From assembly GCF_030697375.1 (NCBI RefSeq), contig NZ_JAUYQD010000044.1, forward strand, positions 124,001 through 188,000: a DNA stretch of 64,000 nucleotides. Direction: 5' to 3'. Of the stretch, positions 27,462 to 36,633 are shown piece by piece; the first letter of the stretch is position 1; the number at the start of each line of letters is the position of its first letter. The DNA comes from Rhodoferax sp. (GTDB lineage Bacteria > Pseudomonadota > Gammaproteobacteria > Burkholderiales > Burkholderiaceae_C). Under the pieces are notes generated by a model. The model did not search any database, was not told the origin of the DNA, and saw only the letters and a list, made by a program, of their open reading frames with translations. Made by a program: the position numbers and the translations under genes.

Positions 27462-27620
27462 AATAGAAAAGACCTGGGGGGCCTCGGTTGGAGCGCTGGG
27501 GTGGCCAGCACCGGGGAAAAGAACACTTGATTATCGTGACAGCCACGCCGGTCTGTGTGTTGCAGGTGTGACGTGCATGTAGCCAATTGTAATTTTTACC
27601 CCTGCGGCACACCGTTCTCT

Positions 27621-28658
27621 TCAGTGGTACACCCCGACAAAGCGGTCCAAAATGGCCGCATGGTCTTCAAACAACTGGGCTTCGAGTTGCGGCAGCTCAC
27701 CCAGCGGCACCCACTTGGCCTCCAGCGCGTCGTCCGCGCCCCGGACCTCCGGCAAGCGGATGGGACCCAGGTCAAAGTGGAAGGCCTGGGTGATGAGCCG
27801 CCCGCGCGGGCTGCGCAGGGGGTGGTCAAAAACCTGGCTGGCCTGGAGCGCATGGCGCATGGTGGAGTCCAGGGTTTTGAAGCCGGTTTCCTCATGTAAC
27901 TCACGCAACGCGGCCGTGTAGAAACGCTCGCCCTTGTCCACAAAGCCGCCGGGAATGGCCCACTGGCCGTGGCCCACCTCGCCGCCGCGGCGCACCAGCA
28001 GCACATGCCCGCTGGCCACGACCACGGCATCGGCCGTCAGGTACATATCGGCCGCCCACTTCTTGCGGTAGCGGGCAACGGTCAGGTGTTCGGCCACCCG
28101 CTGTGCGTACACCGGCAGGCGGGCCCAGGCCTGCAGGTAGGCCAAAACCTGCGGGCTGACATGGGGGCGCAGCACCGCCAGGCGGGCATCCGGGTCCGTG
28201 CCTTCAAAAAACACGTTTCTCAAGGCCGTGGCGTCGATATCAAACTCTTGCTGCACCGACTGCGAGGCCCAGGTCGGGAAGTGGTCCAGGTAGTAGCTGG
28301 TGTGGTCTTTCTTGAAGCCCACCAGGGTCACGCGGCCCTGGCCGCCGGTGTGTTGCCGGACCCCCTCACGCACGGCGGCGTTCCAGCGCGCGTCGTCAAA
28401 ATAGTCCCGCACCGGCAAAAACTTGACACGGTCCAAGAGCTCTGGTGGCAACGCGGCCTGGACCATGGCCTGGCGCTCCTCCCAGGTGAAGGGGTTGCGC
28501 ACATCCCGCGAGCGGTGGGCGGAGCCGATCACCACAATCACCTGCTGCGCCGTGGCAAGCGCGGCTTTGAGCAAGGTCTGATGGCCTTTGTGGAACAGCT
28601 GCCAGCGCCCCACGATGACGGCGGTGCCTGCGGGAGGGGTGTGTTGGATGTCTTGCAT
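27621..28658 (-). CDS. nadM: Bifunctional NMN adenylyltransferase / Nudix hydrolase
   Basis: The 345-residue protein joins an archaeal-type NMN adenylyltransferase (about 10-180: VGRWQLFHKGHQTLL with the HxGH-like FHKGH, later GFKKDHTSYYL) to a Nudix domain (about 200-345) with a complete Nudix box (GGFVDKGERFYTAALREL, then HEETGF). The first part forms NAD from NMN; the second probably cleaves ADP-ribose. It is the last gene of the pncB-nadE-nadM operon, under the NrtR-type box at 31732. ATG 28658 is chosen because homology begins there. Confidence 0.92.
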   Translation of the reverse strand: MQDIQHTPPAGTAVIVGRWQLFHKGHQTLLKAALATAQQVIVVIGSAHRSRDVRNPFTWEERQAMVQAALPPELLDRVKFLPVRDYFDDARWNAAVREGVRQHTGGQGRVTLVGFKKDHTSYYLDHFPTWASQSVQQEFDIDATALRNVFFEGTDPDARLAVLRPHVSPQVLAYLQAWARLPVYAQRVAEHLTVARYRKKWAADMYLTADAVVVASGHVLLVRRGGEVGHGQWAIPGGFVDKGERFYTAALRELHEETGFKTLDSTMRHALQASQVFDHPLRSPRGRLITQAFHFDLGPIRLPEVRGADDALEAKWVPLGELPQLEAQLFEDHAAILDRFVGVYH

Positions 28659-28687
28659 GGTGAAGGGCTTTCCGGGCGGTTGTGGGT

Positions 28688-30397
28688 CTAGGCGTATTGG
28701 ACCGCAGCAATGGGGACCTGGCGGCCGCTGCCAAAAGCGCGGCCCCGCACCCGCAGCACCGGGGGCGCCTGGCGGCGTTTGTATTCGTTGCGGGCGATCA
28801 TTTTTTGCACCCGGGTGATGAGGGCCGTGCCGTCTGGCGTGGCGCGCAGGCGCTCCATGGCGGCATCCGCACGCGCACGCTCCCACTGCGGCAGCCGGTC
28901 GCCTTCGATGAGGTGCTTGAGGATTTCGTCCAGCACCTCATAGGGCGGCAGGCTGTCCGTGTCCTTTTGGCCCGGTGCCAATTCGGCGGACGGGGGTTTT
29001 TCGATGATGGCGGCCGGAATCAGTTCCCGGCCCGCCGTGGTGTTGAGGTGGCGGCAGAGTTCAAAAATCTCGGTCTTGTACAAGTCGCCAATCAGGCCCA
29101 AGCCGCCATTGGTGTCCCCATACAGCGTGCAGTAGCCCACCGACACCTCGCTTTTGTTGCCCGTGGTCAGCAGCAAATGGCCAAAGCGGTTGGAGTACTC
29201 CATGAGCGTGGTGCCGCGCACGCGGGCTTGCAGGTTTTCCAACGGCAGGCCTTGCAGTGCTTCGCCAAATGCAGCGCCAAACGTGGCTTCAAAGGCCGCC
29301 ACCATGGCTTTGATGGGGTGCTCTATCAGTGGGATACCCAGGTTGCGGCACAGCAGCACCGAGTCCGAGACACTGCCCTCGCTCGAAAATTTCGACGGCA
29401 TGGTGATGCCGACCACGTTCTCTGCGCCCAGGGCCTGCACGGCCAAGGCCAGTGTCAGCGCGGAGTCGATACCACCGGAGCAGCCCACCACCGCCTGGGT
29501 GAAACCGCAGCGCCGCGCATAGTCTTTCAGGCCCAGCACAATCTGCTGGCGATAAAACTCCATGGTGGGCAGGCCTTCCAGGGGCACGGCGGGCAAGTCC
29601 GCGCCGCTGGCGCTCACAAATTGCTGGCGGGCCGCATCGAAACCCAGGGTGCGCACCTCCTCGGCAAAACGTTGGGCCTCATACACCACGGTGCCTTGGG
29701 CGTTCACCGCAAACGAGGCGCCGTCGTACACCAGTTGGTCATGCCCGCCGACCTGGTTCACGTACAGCAGGGGCAACTGGTGGTGGGCGCAGGCCTTGCA
29801 AAACACCGCGTGGCGCTGCTCGCGTTTGCCGATGTTGCTGGGGCTGGCGTTGATGGAGACCACCAGGTCCGGCGCGGCGTCGGCCAGGCGCTGGAAGGGG
29901 TTGACCACGTAGTCCTGCCCTTCGTCGTTCCAGCCGTCTTCGCAAATCATCAGGCCGATCTGCACCTCGCCCACGCGCAGCACCCGCGCCACATCCGGGC
30001 CGGGCTCAAAGTGGCGGCGCTCGTCAAAGATGTTGTAGGTGGGCAGCAACTGCTTGGCGTACTGCAGCACCAGTTCGCCGTTTTTCAGCACCAGCAAGGC
30101 GTTGTGGAAAGGCTTGCCGACGCCGCTGCGGCGCACCGGCGCGCCCACCACCCACAAGAGCTTGGGCGTTTCGCGGGTGGCCCGCTTGAGCTGCTCCAAA
30201 CCCTGCTCCAGACGCGCCTGGAAATTAGCGTCGTCCAGCAGGTCGCCGGGGTAATAGGCGGTGAGGCTCATCTCGGGGAACACCACCAAATCCGCGGCCT
30301 CGTCACGGGCCTGGCGCGCCGCGCGCAGCATCAGGGCGATATTGCCCGCAATGTCGCCAATGGTGGGGTTGATCTGGGCAGTGGTGATGCGCAACAT
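28688..30397 (-). CDS. nadE: Glutamine-dependent NAD synthetase
   Basis: The 569-residue protein has an N-terminal nitrilase-like glutaminase (VVFPEMSLT with Glu, YAKQLLPTYNIFDE with Lys, LMICEDGW with Cys) and a C-terminal synthetase with the PP-loop GCSGGIDSALTLALA and LTTGNKSEVSVGYCTLYGD. It amidates nicotinate adenine dinucleotide to NAD using glutamine. It lies between pncB (20-bp gap) and nadM (29-bp gap), so this operon encodes the Preiss-Handler entry and final steps, plus the NMN route. Confidence 0.96.
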   Translation of the reverse strand: MLRITTAQINPTIGDIAGNIALMLRAARQARDEAADLVVFPEMSLTAYYPGDLLDDANFQARLEQGLEQLKRATRETPKLLWVVGAPVRRSGVGKPFHNALLVLKNGELVLQYAKQLLPTYNIFDERRHFEPGPDVARVLRVGEVQIGLMICEDGWNDEGQDYVVNPFQRLADAAPDLVVSINASPSNIGKREQRHAVFCKACAHHQLPLLYVNQVGGHDQLVYDGASFAVNAQGTVVYEAQRFAEEVRTLGFDAARQQFVSASGADLPAVPLEGLPTMEFYRQQIVLGLKDYARRCGFTQAVVGCSGGIDSALTLALAVQALGAENVVGITMPSKFSSEGSVSDSVLLCRNLGIPLIEHPIKAMVAAFEATFGAAFGEALQGLPLENLQARVRGTTLMEYSNRFGHLLLTTGNKSEVSVGYCTLYGDTNGGLGLIGDLYKTEIFELCRHLNTTAGRELIPAAIIEKPPSAELAPGQKDTDSLPPYEVLDEILKHLIEGDRLPQWERARADAAMERLRATPDGTALITRVQKMIARNEYKRRQAPPVLRVRGRAFGSGRQVPIAAVQYA

Positions 30398-30416
30398 GGT
30401 GGCTCCTTGCGGTGGG

Positions 30417-31640
30417 TTATGCAGGCTTGTTGAACACTTGGCGCAGGTACGCCAAAAAGGTGGCGTCATCACACAAGGTTTTGCCCGGTGAATCCGAGAG
30501 TTTGGCGGTGGGTTGGCCGTTGCAACTCACGAGTTTCATGACGATGTTCAAGGGGGTGAGCCCGGTGTCGTTGCTCAGGTTGGTGCCTATGCCAAAACCG
30601 GTTTGCACGCGGTCGGCAAAGTGGCGGTGCAGCATGATCGCGGTGGGCAGGTCCAGCCCGTCCGAAAATACCAGGCGCTTGGTGTGGGCGTCGATCTTCA
30701 GTTTGGCGTAGTGGGCCAGGGCTTTTTCACCCCACACCACCGGGTCGCCGCTGTCATGGCGCAGGCCGTCAAAGAGTTTGGCAAAGTAGAGGTCAAAATC
30801 CGCCAAAAAGGCGTCCATGCCCACCACATCGGTCAGGGCGATGCCCAGGTCGCCGCGGTACTCCTGCACCCAGGATTCCAGCGCCGCCTTTTGAAAGCCT
30901 TTGAGCTGCACGCCAACGCCCTGAAAGGTTTGCAGGTACTCGTGCGCCATGGTGCCTATGGGTGTCAACCCCAGCTTTTGGGCCAGGTACACATTGGAAG
31001 TGCCTTTGAAAAACTGCGGCACTTCGCGCGCCAGGGTCGTGACCACTTCTTCATGCCATGCGCCGGAAAAGCGCCTGCGCACACCAAAGTCAAAAAACTC
31101 AAACGGATTGCGCCGGGCGGGACCGGTGCTGGCACCGTCGCGCAGCAAGGCGATTTTGGCCTGCAAGCGCCTGCGCGCCTCGGCCAGCGCCTCGCCCTCC
31201 CCCGCGCCTTGGGCCAGGCGGCGAAAGTACAACTCGTTGACGATGGCCAGCACATAGATCTCAAAGCCCATCACATGCACCTGCGGCCCCTGGGCCACCA
31301 CCAGCAGCGTATCGCCCTGCGTGCTGACGGTGATGAAGCGGCGCTGGAACTGGAACAGGCGCAGCAGGTCGATGTAGTCCGAAGACAGGTAGCGCAGCGC
31401 ACCCAGGTAGGCCAGCTCGTCTTCGGTGAAGCGCAGCGCGCACAGGGCGTCCAGTTGCGCATTGACCTCGGCCTGCAGCTCGGCCAGGGGAAAGGCCGGC
31501 GTGTTGCGGCAGACAAAATGGTATTCGGCCTGGTTGGTGGGCATGGAGTGCAGCATGGGCTGCTGCATGGTGAACTTGTAGAGGTCGGTCTCCAGCAAGC
31601 TGCGGATCACCGGCTGGAACATTTCTGGCGTGGCGGTCAT
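30417..31640 (-). CDS. pncB: Nicotinate phosphoribosyltransferase
   Basis: The 407-residue protein begins [17 protein letters not shown], the usual PncB opening, and contains [20 protein letters not shown], the phosphoribosyltransferase region [18 protein letters not shown] and [13 protein letters not shown]. It makes nicotinate mononucleotide from nicotinate and PRPP, recycling the nicotinate released by the nicotinamidase encoded at 44095. First gene of its operon; 92 bp upstream lies the NrtR-type operator shared with the divergent fusion gene. Confidence 0.96.
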   Translation of the reverse strand: MTATPEMFQPVIRSLLETDLYKFTMQQPMLHSMPTNQAEYHFVCRNTPAFPLAELQAEVNAQLDALCALRFTEDELAYLGALRYLSSDYIDLLRLFQFQRRFITVSTQGDTLLVVAQGPQVHVMGFEIYVLAIVNELYFRRLAQGAGEGEALAEARRRLQAKIALLRDGASTGPARRNPFEFFDFGVRRRFSGAWHEEVVTTLAREVPQFFKGTSNVYLAQKLGLTPIGTMAHEYLQTFQGVGVQLKGFQKAALESWVQEYRGDLGIALTDVVGMDAFLADFDLYFAKLFDGLRHDSGDPVVWGEKALAHYAKLKIDAHTKRLVFSDGLDLPTAIMLHRHFADRVQTGFGIGTNLSNDTGLTPLNIVMKLVSCNGQPTAKLSDSPGKTLCDDATFLAYLRQVFNKPA

Positions 31641-31731
31641 GGTGTATCTCCTGAAAACGGTGGACGGCTGCGACGGTTGCAAAACAGTATGCATGGGCGG
31701 TGTGGTGCTTCCTTGCATGGCATTGTAGTTT

Positions 31732-31756
31732 AGTTAATTGCATATTGCAACTAACT
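31732..31756. promoter_or_regulatory. NrtR-type operator, pncB / ADA-Nudix control region
   Basis: AGTTAATTGCA-TAT-TGCAACTAACT is a near-perfect palindrome (10 of 11 arm bases complementary). It shares the left arm and spacing exactly with the site at 44993-45017 next to nrtR. It lies between pncB (start 31640) and the divergent fusion gene (start 31823), so a bound repressor could control both. Confidence 0.75.
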
Positions 31757-31822
31757 ATTCAATTCCCCAAAAATGCGGTGGCGCCTGGGCCATGGACCGG
31801 CTACGATGCCAGCCACCCCACC

Positions 31823-34450
31823 ATGAACACACGCCCCCCGCTGCACATCGGCCTGATCCCTGGAAACGCCTTTTGCCTGGTGCTCGATGCCACCCGGCCG
31901 CACGCGGCGCGCGTGGAGTTTGACGCCCGGGCGCAGCCCGGCGCGGATGGCCGCAGCCGCCTGGGCGCGGCGCTGGGCCGCCACACCACGGTGCGGCACA
32001 GCGGCAATGGGTTGCAGGTGTGTGTGGGTGACAGCGTGGTGGCGCGGGTGCACGCCGGCGCGGTGACCGAGCACCGGCCGCTGACGGCCTTCGGCGCCCG
32101 CTTCCTGGCCGAAAACGGCGTGCCCCTATCCGGTGGGCCCTTGCAAAAGGGAGTGGCCTTGACCGCGATGGCAGGCCACCCACAAACCGGCTTGCTGTGC
32201 ACCGATTTACACAGCCATTTTGCCGGCGGCCTGTCTGGCCGCGACCTGGTGGAGTTGGGCCTGGCGGTGGACGCCGTGCTCCCCCAAGCGGCCTTGGCCC
32301 AGGCCGGTATCTACTGCGCAGGCGACATGTCTTTGACCACGCTGGAAGAACCCGCCCGCGAGCGGTTCGCCTGCGCGCTGGACATCCCGCTGGACCGCCA
32401 AGTGACCTTTCTGGACATGGAGCGCCTCTACGCCCTGCGTGCGCCCTTGACCCGGCACCCGGCGCTGTTTGCGCCGCAGCTCTGGCGCATCGCCCGGCGC
32501 GCCGCCGAGGTGGGCGTTCGCTACCTGGAGCTGTCCCTGTCCAGCATTCTGGAAAGTGCGCTGCTGGCGCAGGCGCACGCCGTCCTGCCCGCCATTGAGG
32601 CGCAGCTGGGCGTGGGCATCCGTTTTCTGGTGGCCCTGTCGCGGCATGACGACCTGGAGTGGGACCTGGATGTGCTGCGCCGGGTGCAGGCCTGCCTGGG
32701 CAGCCGCGCCATTGTGGGCATCGACTTCATGGGCCACGAGACCAACTCCACCCGCGCCTTTTTGCCCCAGCTCACCGCCGCTGCCGCCCTGGCACGCCAG
32801 CGGCCGGGCTGGGTGCTGCGGGTGCACGCCGGGGAGAACCCCGCGTTTCCAGAAAACGTGCGCGAGGCAGTGGCAGCGCTGCGCCCCTGGGTGCAAGACC
32901 ATGGCCTGGAGTTGCGCATAGGCCACGGCCTGTACGGGCTGGACGACGCCACCCTGGCCAAGGTGGCGGCCTTGTCCTCGGCGGTGCGCCCGGATGGCGG
33001 CTGCGCCGTCTTCGAGTTCAACCTGAGCAGCAACCTGGCGCTGAACAATATCCGCACTACCTTCGATGTGCCCCTGCGCCGCGTCCTCGCAGCGGGTGTG
33101 GACGTGGTGCTGGGCACCGACGGGCAGGGCCTGTACCGCACCCATGTGCAGGACGAAGCCCAGGCGGCGCGCGCCACCGGCCTGGGTGATGAAGAAATGG
33201 GCTGGATCGCCGCCACCGAGCAGCGCCTGCTGGCCGCCAAACGTGAGGCGCAGGAACAACTGCCGCCCTGGGGCGGCTTTGCCGTTCCGGCGCCCACCCC
33301 GGCCTTGCACTTTAGCGACGCGGTGGCCCAGCGCAAACGCGTGCAACAGGAGGCGGCGCAAGCGGCACTGAGGGCGCATCTGCACGCGCTGGCACTGCCG
33401 CTGTTCGACGCGCCAGGCTTGCGCGCGCACCTGGCGCAGCGGCCGGTGCTGAATGTGGCGGGTGCCTGGCGCAACAGCTTTGCGCAGTTCACTGCGCAAG
33501 ACACCGCCCGCCTGACGGTTTTCTTCCAAACGCTGCTGGTCGGCGTGCGGCAGCTGGGCGGTGTGGTCCTGACCGGCGGCACCCGCGAAGGGGTGGAAGG
33601 GCTGCTGCACCAGTGCGCCCACCGCATGGACCTACCCCGCGCCGAAGTGATGGCCCTGGTCAGCGCCCAAGTGCCATTGGACAGCCTGGACGCACGGGGG
33701 CTCAGCGGCCTGCATGTGCTCTCCCCCACGCTGTACGACAAGGCCGCGCCCTTGTATGCGCTGGTGCAGGAGTGCGCGGGCCTGGCTTTGTTTGCGGGCG
33801 GCGGCGTCATCGTGGGGGATGAAATACAGGCCGCCCGCAACCTGGGGCTGCATTACTGCCTGCTGGCCGACCTGCCCGGCGCCAGCGCCAAGGCGGCGCA
33901 ACTGGACCCCGCCCACGCCGTGTCGCTGCACGAACCCGCGCAGGCCGCGCAGCGCGTGCTGGACTTGCTGACCAGCGGCCCGCGCCGCGAGGCCCTGTTC
34001 CATGCCGGTGCCAATGACGCCGCCGACCTCGTGGTGCTGCGCCACGGCCCCGACGGCCAAGAGCCCGAACTGCTGCTAGTGCGCCGCCACGACGACGCCC
34101 CCGCAGAAAACGGCCGCTTCGCCCTGCCCGGCGGCTTTGTGCTGCCCGGCGAGACACTGCCCGCCGCGGCGGTGCGTGAGTTGGCCGAGGAAACCGGGCT
34201 GCACCTTGCACCGCAAGCCCTGGAAGCGGTGGGGGTGGTCGAAGGAGGCGGGCGCGATCCACGTGACACCGCCGAGCGCTGGGTGCGCTCCCACCTGTTT
34301 GTGGTGCACCTGCGCGCCCCGGCCCCCCACGCCACCCTGGTCGCAGGCACCGACGCATCACGCGCCTTTTTTGTGCCCTTGTCGCGCCGGCCGCAATGCC
34401 TGGCCTTTGACCATGACCGTTTGCTGGCGATGGCGCTCAAGGGGGAATAG
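31823..34450 (+). CDS. Three-domain fusion: adenosine-deaminase-like, SLOG-like and Nudix domains
   Basis: The 875-residue protein has a non-catalytic N-terminal ~120 residues, then an ADA-like TIM barrel (about 125-480) with metal motif DLHSHFAG (H130, H132), HAGEN (335-339), GHG (H368) and a GTDGQG segment (D433) in place of STDDP. A Rossmann-like region (about 540-715) with VLTGGTREG and ALFAGGGVIVGDE resembles SLOG/LOG nucleotide-binding proteins. The C-terminus (about 733-870) is a Nudix domain with an intact box (GGFVLPGETLPAAAVREL, then AEETGL). The set suggests processing of an adenine or NAD/ADP-ribose-derived nucleotide (inference). It shares an NrtR-type operator with pncB and overlaps convergent LysR by 14 bp. 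Confidence 0.8.
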   Translation: MNTRPPLHIGLIPGNAFCLVLDATRPHAARVEFDARAQPGADGRSRLGAALGRHTTVRHSGNGLQVCVGDSVVARVHAGAVTEHRPLTAFGARFLAENGVPLSGGPLQKGVALTAMAGHPQTGLLCTDLHSHFAGGLSGRDLVELGLAVDAVLPQAALAQAGIYCAGDMSLTTLEEPARERFACALDIPLDRQVTFLDMERLYALRAPLTRHPALFAPQLWRIARRAAEVGVRYLELSLSSILESALLAQAHAVLPAIEAQLGVGIRFLVALSRHDDLEWDLDVLRRVQACLGSRAIVGIDFMGHETNSTRAFLPQLTAAAALARQRPGWVLRVHAGENPAFPENVREAVAALRPWVQDHGLELRIGHGLYGLDDATLAKVAALSSAVRPDGGCAVFEFNLSSNLALNNIRTTFDVPLRRVLAAGVDVVLGTDGQGLYRTHVQDEAQAARATGLGDEEMGWIAATEQRLLAAKREAQEQLPPWGGFAVPAPTPALHFSDAVAQRKRVQQEAAQAALRAHLHALALPLFDAPGLRAHLAQRPVLNVAGAWRNSFAQFTAQDTARLTVFFQTLLVGVRQLGGVVLTGGTREGVEGLLHQCAHRMDLPRAEVMALVSAQVPLDSLDARGLSGLHVLSPTLYDKAAPLYALVQECAGLALFAGGGVIVGDEIQAARNLGLHYCLLADLPGASAKAAQLDPAHAVSLHEPAQAAQRVLDLLTSGPRREALFHAGANDAADLVVLRHGPDGQEPELLLVRRHDDAPAENGRFALPGGFVLPGETLPAAAVRELAEETGLHLAPQALEAVGVVEGGGRDPRDTAERWVRSHLFVVHLRAPAPHATLVAGTDASRAFFVPLSRRPQCLAFDHDRLLAMALKGE

Positions 34451-35342
34451 CACCAGGACTGGCCAACTGCGCCCCCAGGTGATCGACAAACACCCGCACC
34501 TTGGGCGACAAATGCCGGCTCGACGGCCAGAGTGCTTTGAACTGACCACCCGCACTGAGCTGATCTTCCAGAATACTTTGCAGCCGGTGGTCTGCGAGTA
34601 AATGGCTGACCAGAAAATCTGGAAGGCAAGCAATTCCCAAGCCGCGCACCGTGGCGTCCAGCACCGCTTCCATGTTGTTGCAGGCCAGCACGGTCCGCAG
34701 GCGGGGCATGGCGTCGCTTGCAGCGTGCAACAGGGGCCAATCCAGCACCTTGCCAGAGTCGGGGTGGCGAAAACGAACCGTGGCGTGCCGCTCCAAATCG
34801 CGCGCAAGCAGGGGCGTGCCGTGGCGCGCCAAATAGGCGGGCGACGCGCACAGCAACAGCCGGAAGGCATTCAAGGGGCGTGAGACAAGGCGGGAGTCGG
34901 GCAAGTCACCGCTGCGGATCGCCACGTCCACGCCTTCGGCGATCAGGTCCACGGAACGGTCGCTGAAATTGATGTCCAGTTCCACCGCCGGGTAGCGGGC
35001 CAGAAAGTCCGGAATCACCGGCAACAGGAATTTATAACCAACAATCGGCGCGCTGACACGCAGCCGCCCACGCGGCGCTTCTCTGGCCTGCGAGAGCATC
35101 GCTTGCGCGTCGTCCAGGTCGTCGAGGATGGGGCGGCAGCGTTCGTGAAACAAGCGGCCCTCTTCGGTCAACTGCACCCGCCGCGTGCTGCGCTGCAAGA
35201 GCCGCACACCGACTTCCTGCTCCAGGCGGGCGACGCTTTTGCCGACCGCCGAGGCCGATATCTCCAGCGCCCGGCCGGCTGCCACAAAGCTGCCCAGATC
35301 GGCCGTTTTCACAAAGGCCAGCAGGCCGCTTAACTTGTCCAT
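34437..35342 (-). CDS. LysR-family transcriptional regulator
   Basis: The 301-residue protein has an N-terminal helix-turn-helix (FVKTADLGSFVAAGRALEIS, then ASAVGKSVARLEQEVGVRLL) and a LysR substrate-binding domain (about 90-295, with RGRLRVSAPIVGYKFLLP and DVAIRSGDLPDS). This is the CrgA-like subgroup, with a short linker. Effector unknown. It is divergent from the orphan livM gene 117 bp away, the usual LysR target arrangement. Confidence 0.9.
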   Translation of the reverse strand: MDKLSGLLAFVKTADLGSFVAAGRALEISASAVGKSVARLEQEVGVRLLQRSTRRVQLTEEGRLFHERCRPILDDLDDAQAMLSQAREAPRGRLRVSAPIVGYKFLLPVIPDFLARYPAVELDINFSDRSVDLIAEGVDVAIRSGDLPDSRLVSRPLNAFRLLLCASPAYLARHGTPLLARDLERHATVRFRHPDSGKVLDWPLLHAASDAMPRLRTVLACNNMEAVLDATVRGLGIACLPDFLVSHLLADHRLQSILEDQLSAGGQFKALWPSSRHLSPKVRVFVDHLGAQLASPGAIPP

Positions 35343-35459
35343 AAGGGGATTCCGGTGCGTTGATTGCGGCATTTTGTTCCGCTATGAATGGATTTATTGC
35401 CATCCAACTGGTGATTCAGGCAAGTCTAAACTGGTGGAACACACCGCAATGAGAGCCCC

Positions 35460-36605
35460 ATGCCAATAGCCACGTCCATTCCTGCAGCAACAAGTGCGCC
35501 GCTTCCTGGCCGGTCGCGCGAAGGCAAAAACTTCATGCATGCACACGGCAAAGCGTCGAAATACATCTTGTTTGCCGCGCTCTTGCTGCTGCCTCTGTGT
35601 TTGCAGCCTTTTGGCGCCAACTGGGTGCGCATTGCCGACACCGCCCTGCTGTACGTGATGATGGCGCTCGGTCTGAATATCGTGGTGGGGTACGCCGGTC
35701 TGCTGGACCTGGGATACGTGGCCTTCTATGCCGTGGGCGCCTACATCGTCGCCCTGCTGACGTCATCGCACCTGAGCGACCACTTCAGCTGGATTGCCAC
35801 CCTCTTCCCCGCCGGCTTGGATACGCCCTGGTGGATCACCCTCCCCGTGGGCGCCTTGTTGGCCGGTTTTTTGGGGGTCTTGTTGGGCGCGCCCACCTTG
35901 AAACTGCGGGGCGACTACCTGGCGATCGTGACGCTGGGTTTCGGCGAGATTGTGCGCATACTGATCAACAACCTGGGCCACCCGATCAACGTCACCAACG
36001 GGGCCAGGGGCTTGGGTCCGATTGGTTCGGTCCATTTCTTCGGTTTGGACCTGGGCCAGCGCCTGTTCATCGGCGGCTACGAAATCGCCTCGGTCACCCT
36101 GTACTACTACCTGTTTCTGGTGCTGACCCTGCTCGCGGTGGTCTTCTGTTATCGCTTGCAGGACTCCCGCATCGGCCGGGCATGGATGGCCATCCGCGAC
36201 GATGCGGTTGCCGCGGAAGCCATGGGCATCAACACGCGCAACATGAAATTGCTGGCGTTTGGTCTGGGCGCCAGTTTGGGCGGTGTGTCCGGGGTCTTGT
36301 TTGGTACCTTCCAAGGCTTCGTGTCGCCCGAAGCGTTCAGCCTGAACGAATCCGTGTTGGTGGTGGCGATGGTGGTGCTGGGAGGCATCGGCCACATTCC
36401 AGGGGTAATCCTGGGGGCGGTGATGCTGACCGTGTTACCCGAGGGGTTGCGTTACCTTGTCGGTCCGCTGCAGACCCTGACCGACGGCCGACTCGACGCT
36501 GGCATCGTGCGCCAGCAGGTCATTGCGCTGGCCATGATCGGCGTCATGCTCTTGCGCCCGCGTGGCCTGTGGCCCGCGCCTGAGCATGGCAAGTCGCTAC
36601 GGTAG
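35460..36605 (+). CDS. livM: Branched-chain amino-acid ABC transporter permease LivM, orphan
   Basis: The 381-residue protein contains the LivM/BPD_transp_2 core: MALGLNIVVGYAGLLDLGYV, GAPTLKLRGDYLAIVTLGFG, SRIGRAWMAIRDD and GGIGHIPGVILGAVML, with eight or more membrane helices. LivM needs LivH, LivG, LivF and a binding protein, none of which is adjacent: the next gene is convergent. The ATG at 35460 gives a 25-residue extension unusual for the family; the ATG at 35535 (MHAHGK) gives 356 residues and is equally plausible. Confidence 0.88.
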   Translation: MPIATSIPAATSAPLPGRSREGKNFMHAHGKASKYILFAALLLLPLCLQPFGANWVRIADTALLYVMMALGLNIVVGYAGLLDLGYVAFYAVGAYIVALLTSSHLSDHFSWIATLFPAGLDTPWWITLPVGALLAGFLGVLLGAPTLKLRGDYLAIVTLGFGEIVRILINNLGHPINVTNGARGLGPIGSVHFFGLDLGQRLFIGGYEIASVTLYYYLFLVLTLLAVVFCYRLQDSRIGRAWMAIRDDAVAAEAMGINTRNMKLLAFGLGASLGGVSGVLFGTFQGFVSPEAFSLNESVLVVAMVVLGGIGHIPGVILGAVMLTVLPEGLRYLVGPLQTLTDGRLDAGIVRQQVIALAMIGVMLLRPRGLWPAPEHGKSLR

Positions 36606-36608
36606 CTT

Positions 36609-36628
36609 GCAGCGCCCATGGGCGCTGC
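36609..36628. terminator. Perfect 20-bp palindrome between convergent genes
   Basis: GCAGCGCCCA followed by its exact complement TGGGCGCTGC lies between the stop of livM (36605) and the stop of the HDOD gene (36634). A GC-rich hairpin here could end transcription from both sides, although no T-run follows, so this is a terminator-like site rather than a classical intrinsic terminator. Confidence 0.45.
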
Positions 36629-36633
36629 GGGCG

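Noticed and set aside
28682..30433. Plus-strand open frame (583 codons) opposite nadE
   Set aside because: nadE on the minus strand has all catalytic residues; the antisense frame is a codon-bias artefact.
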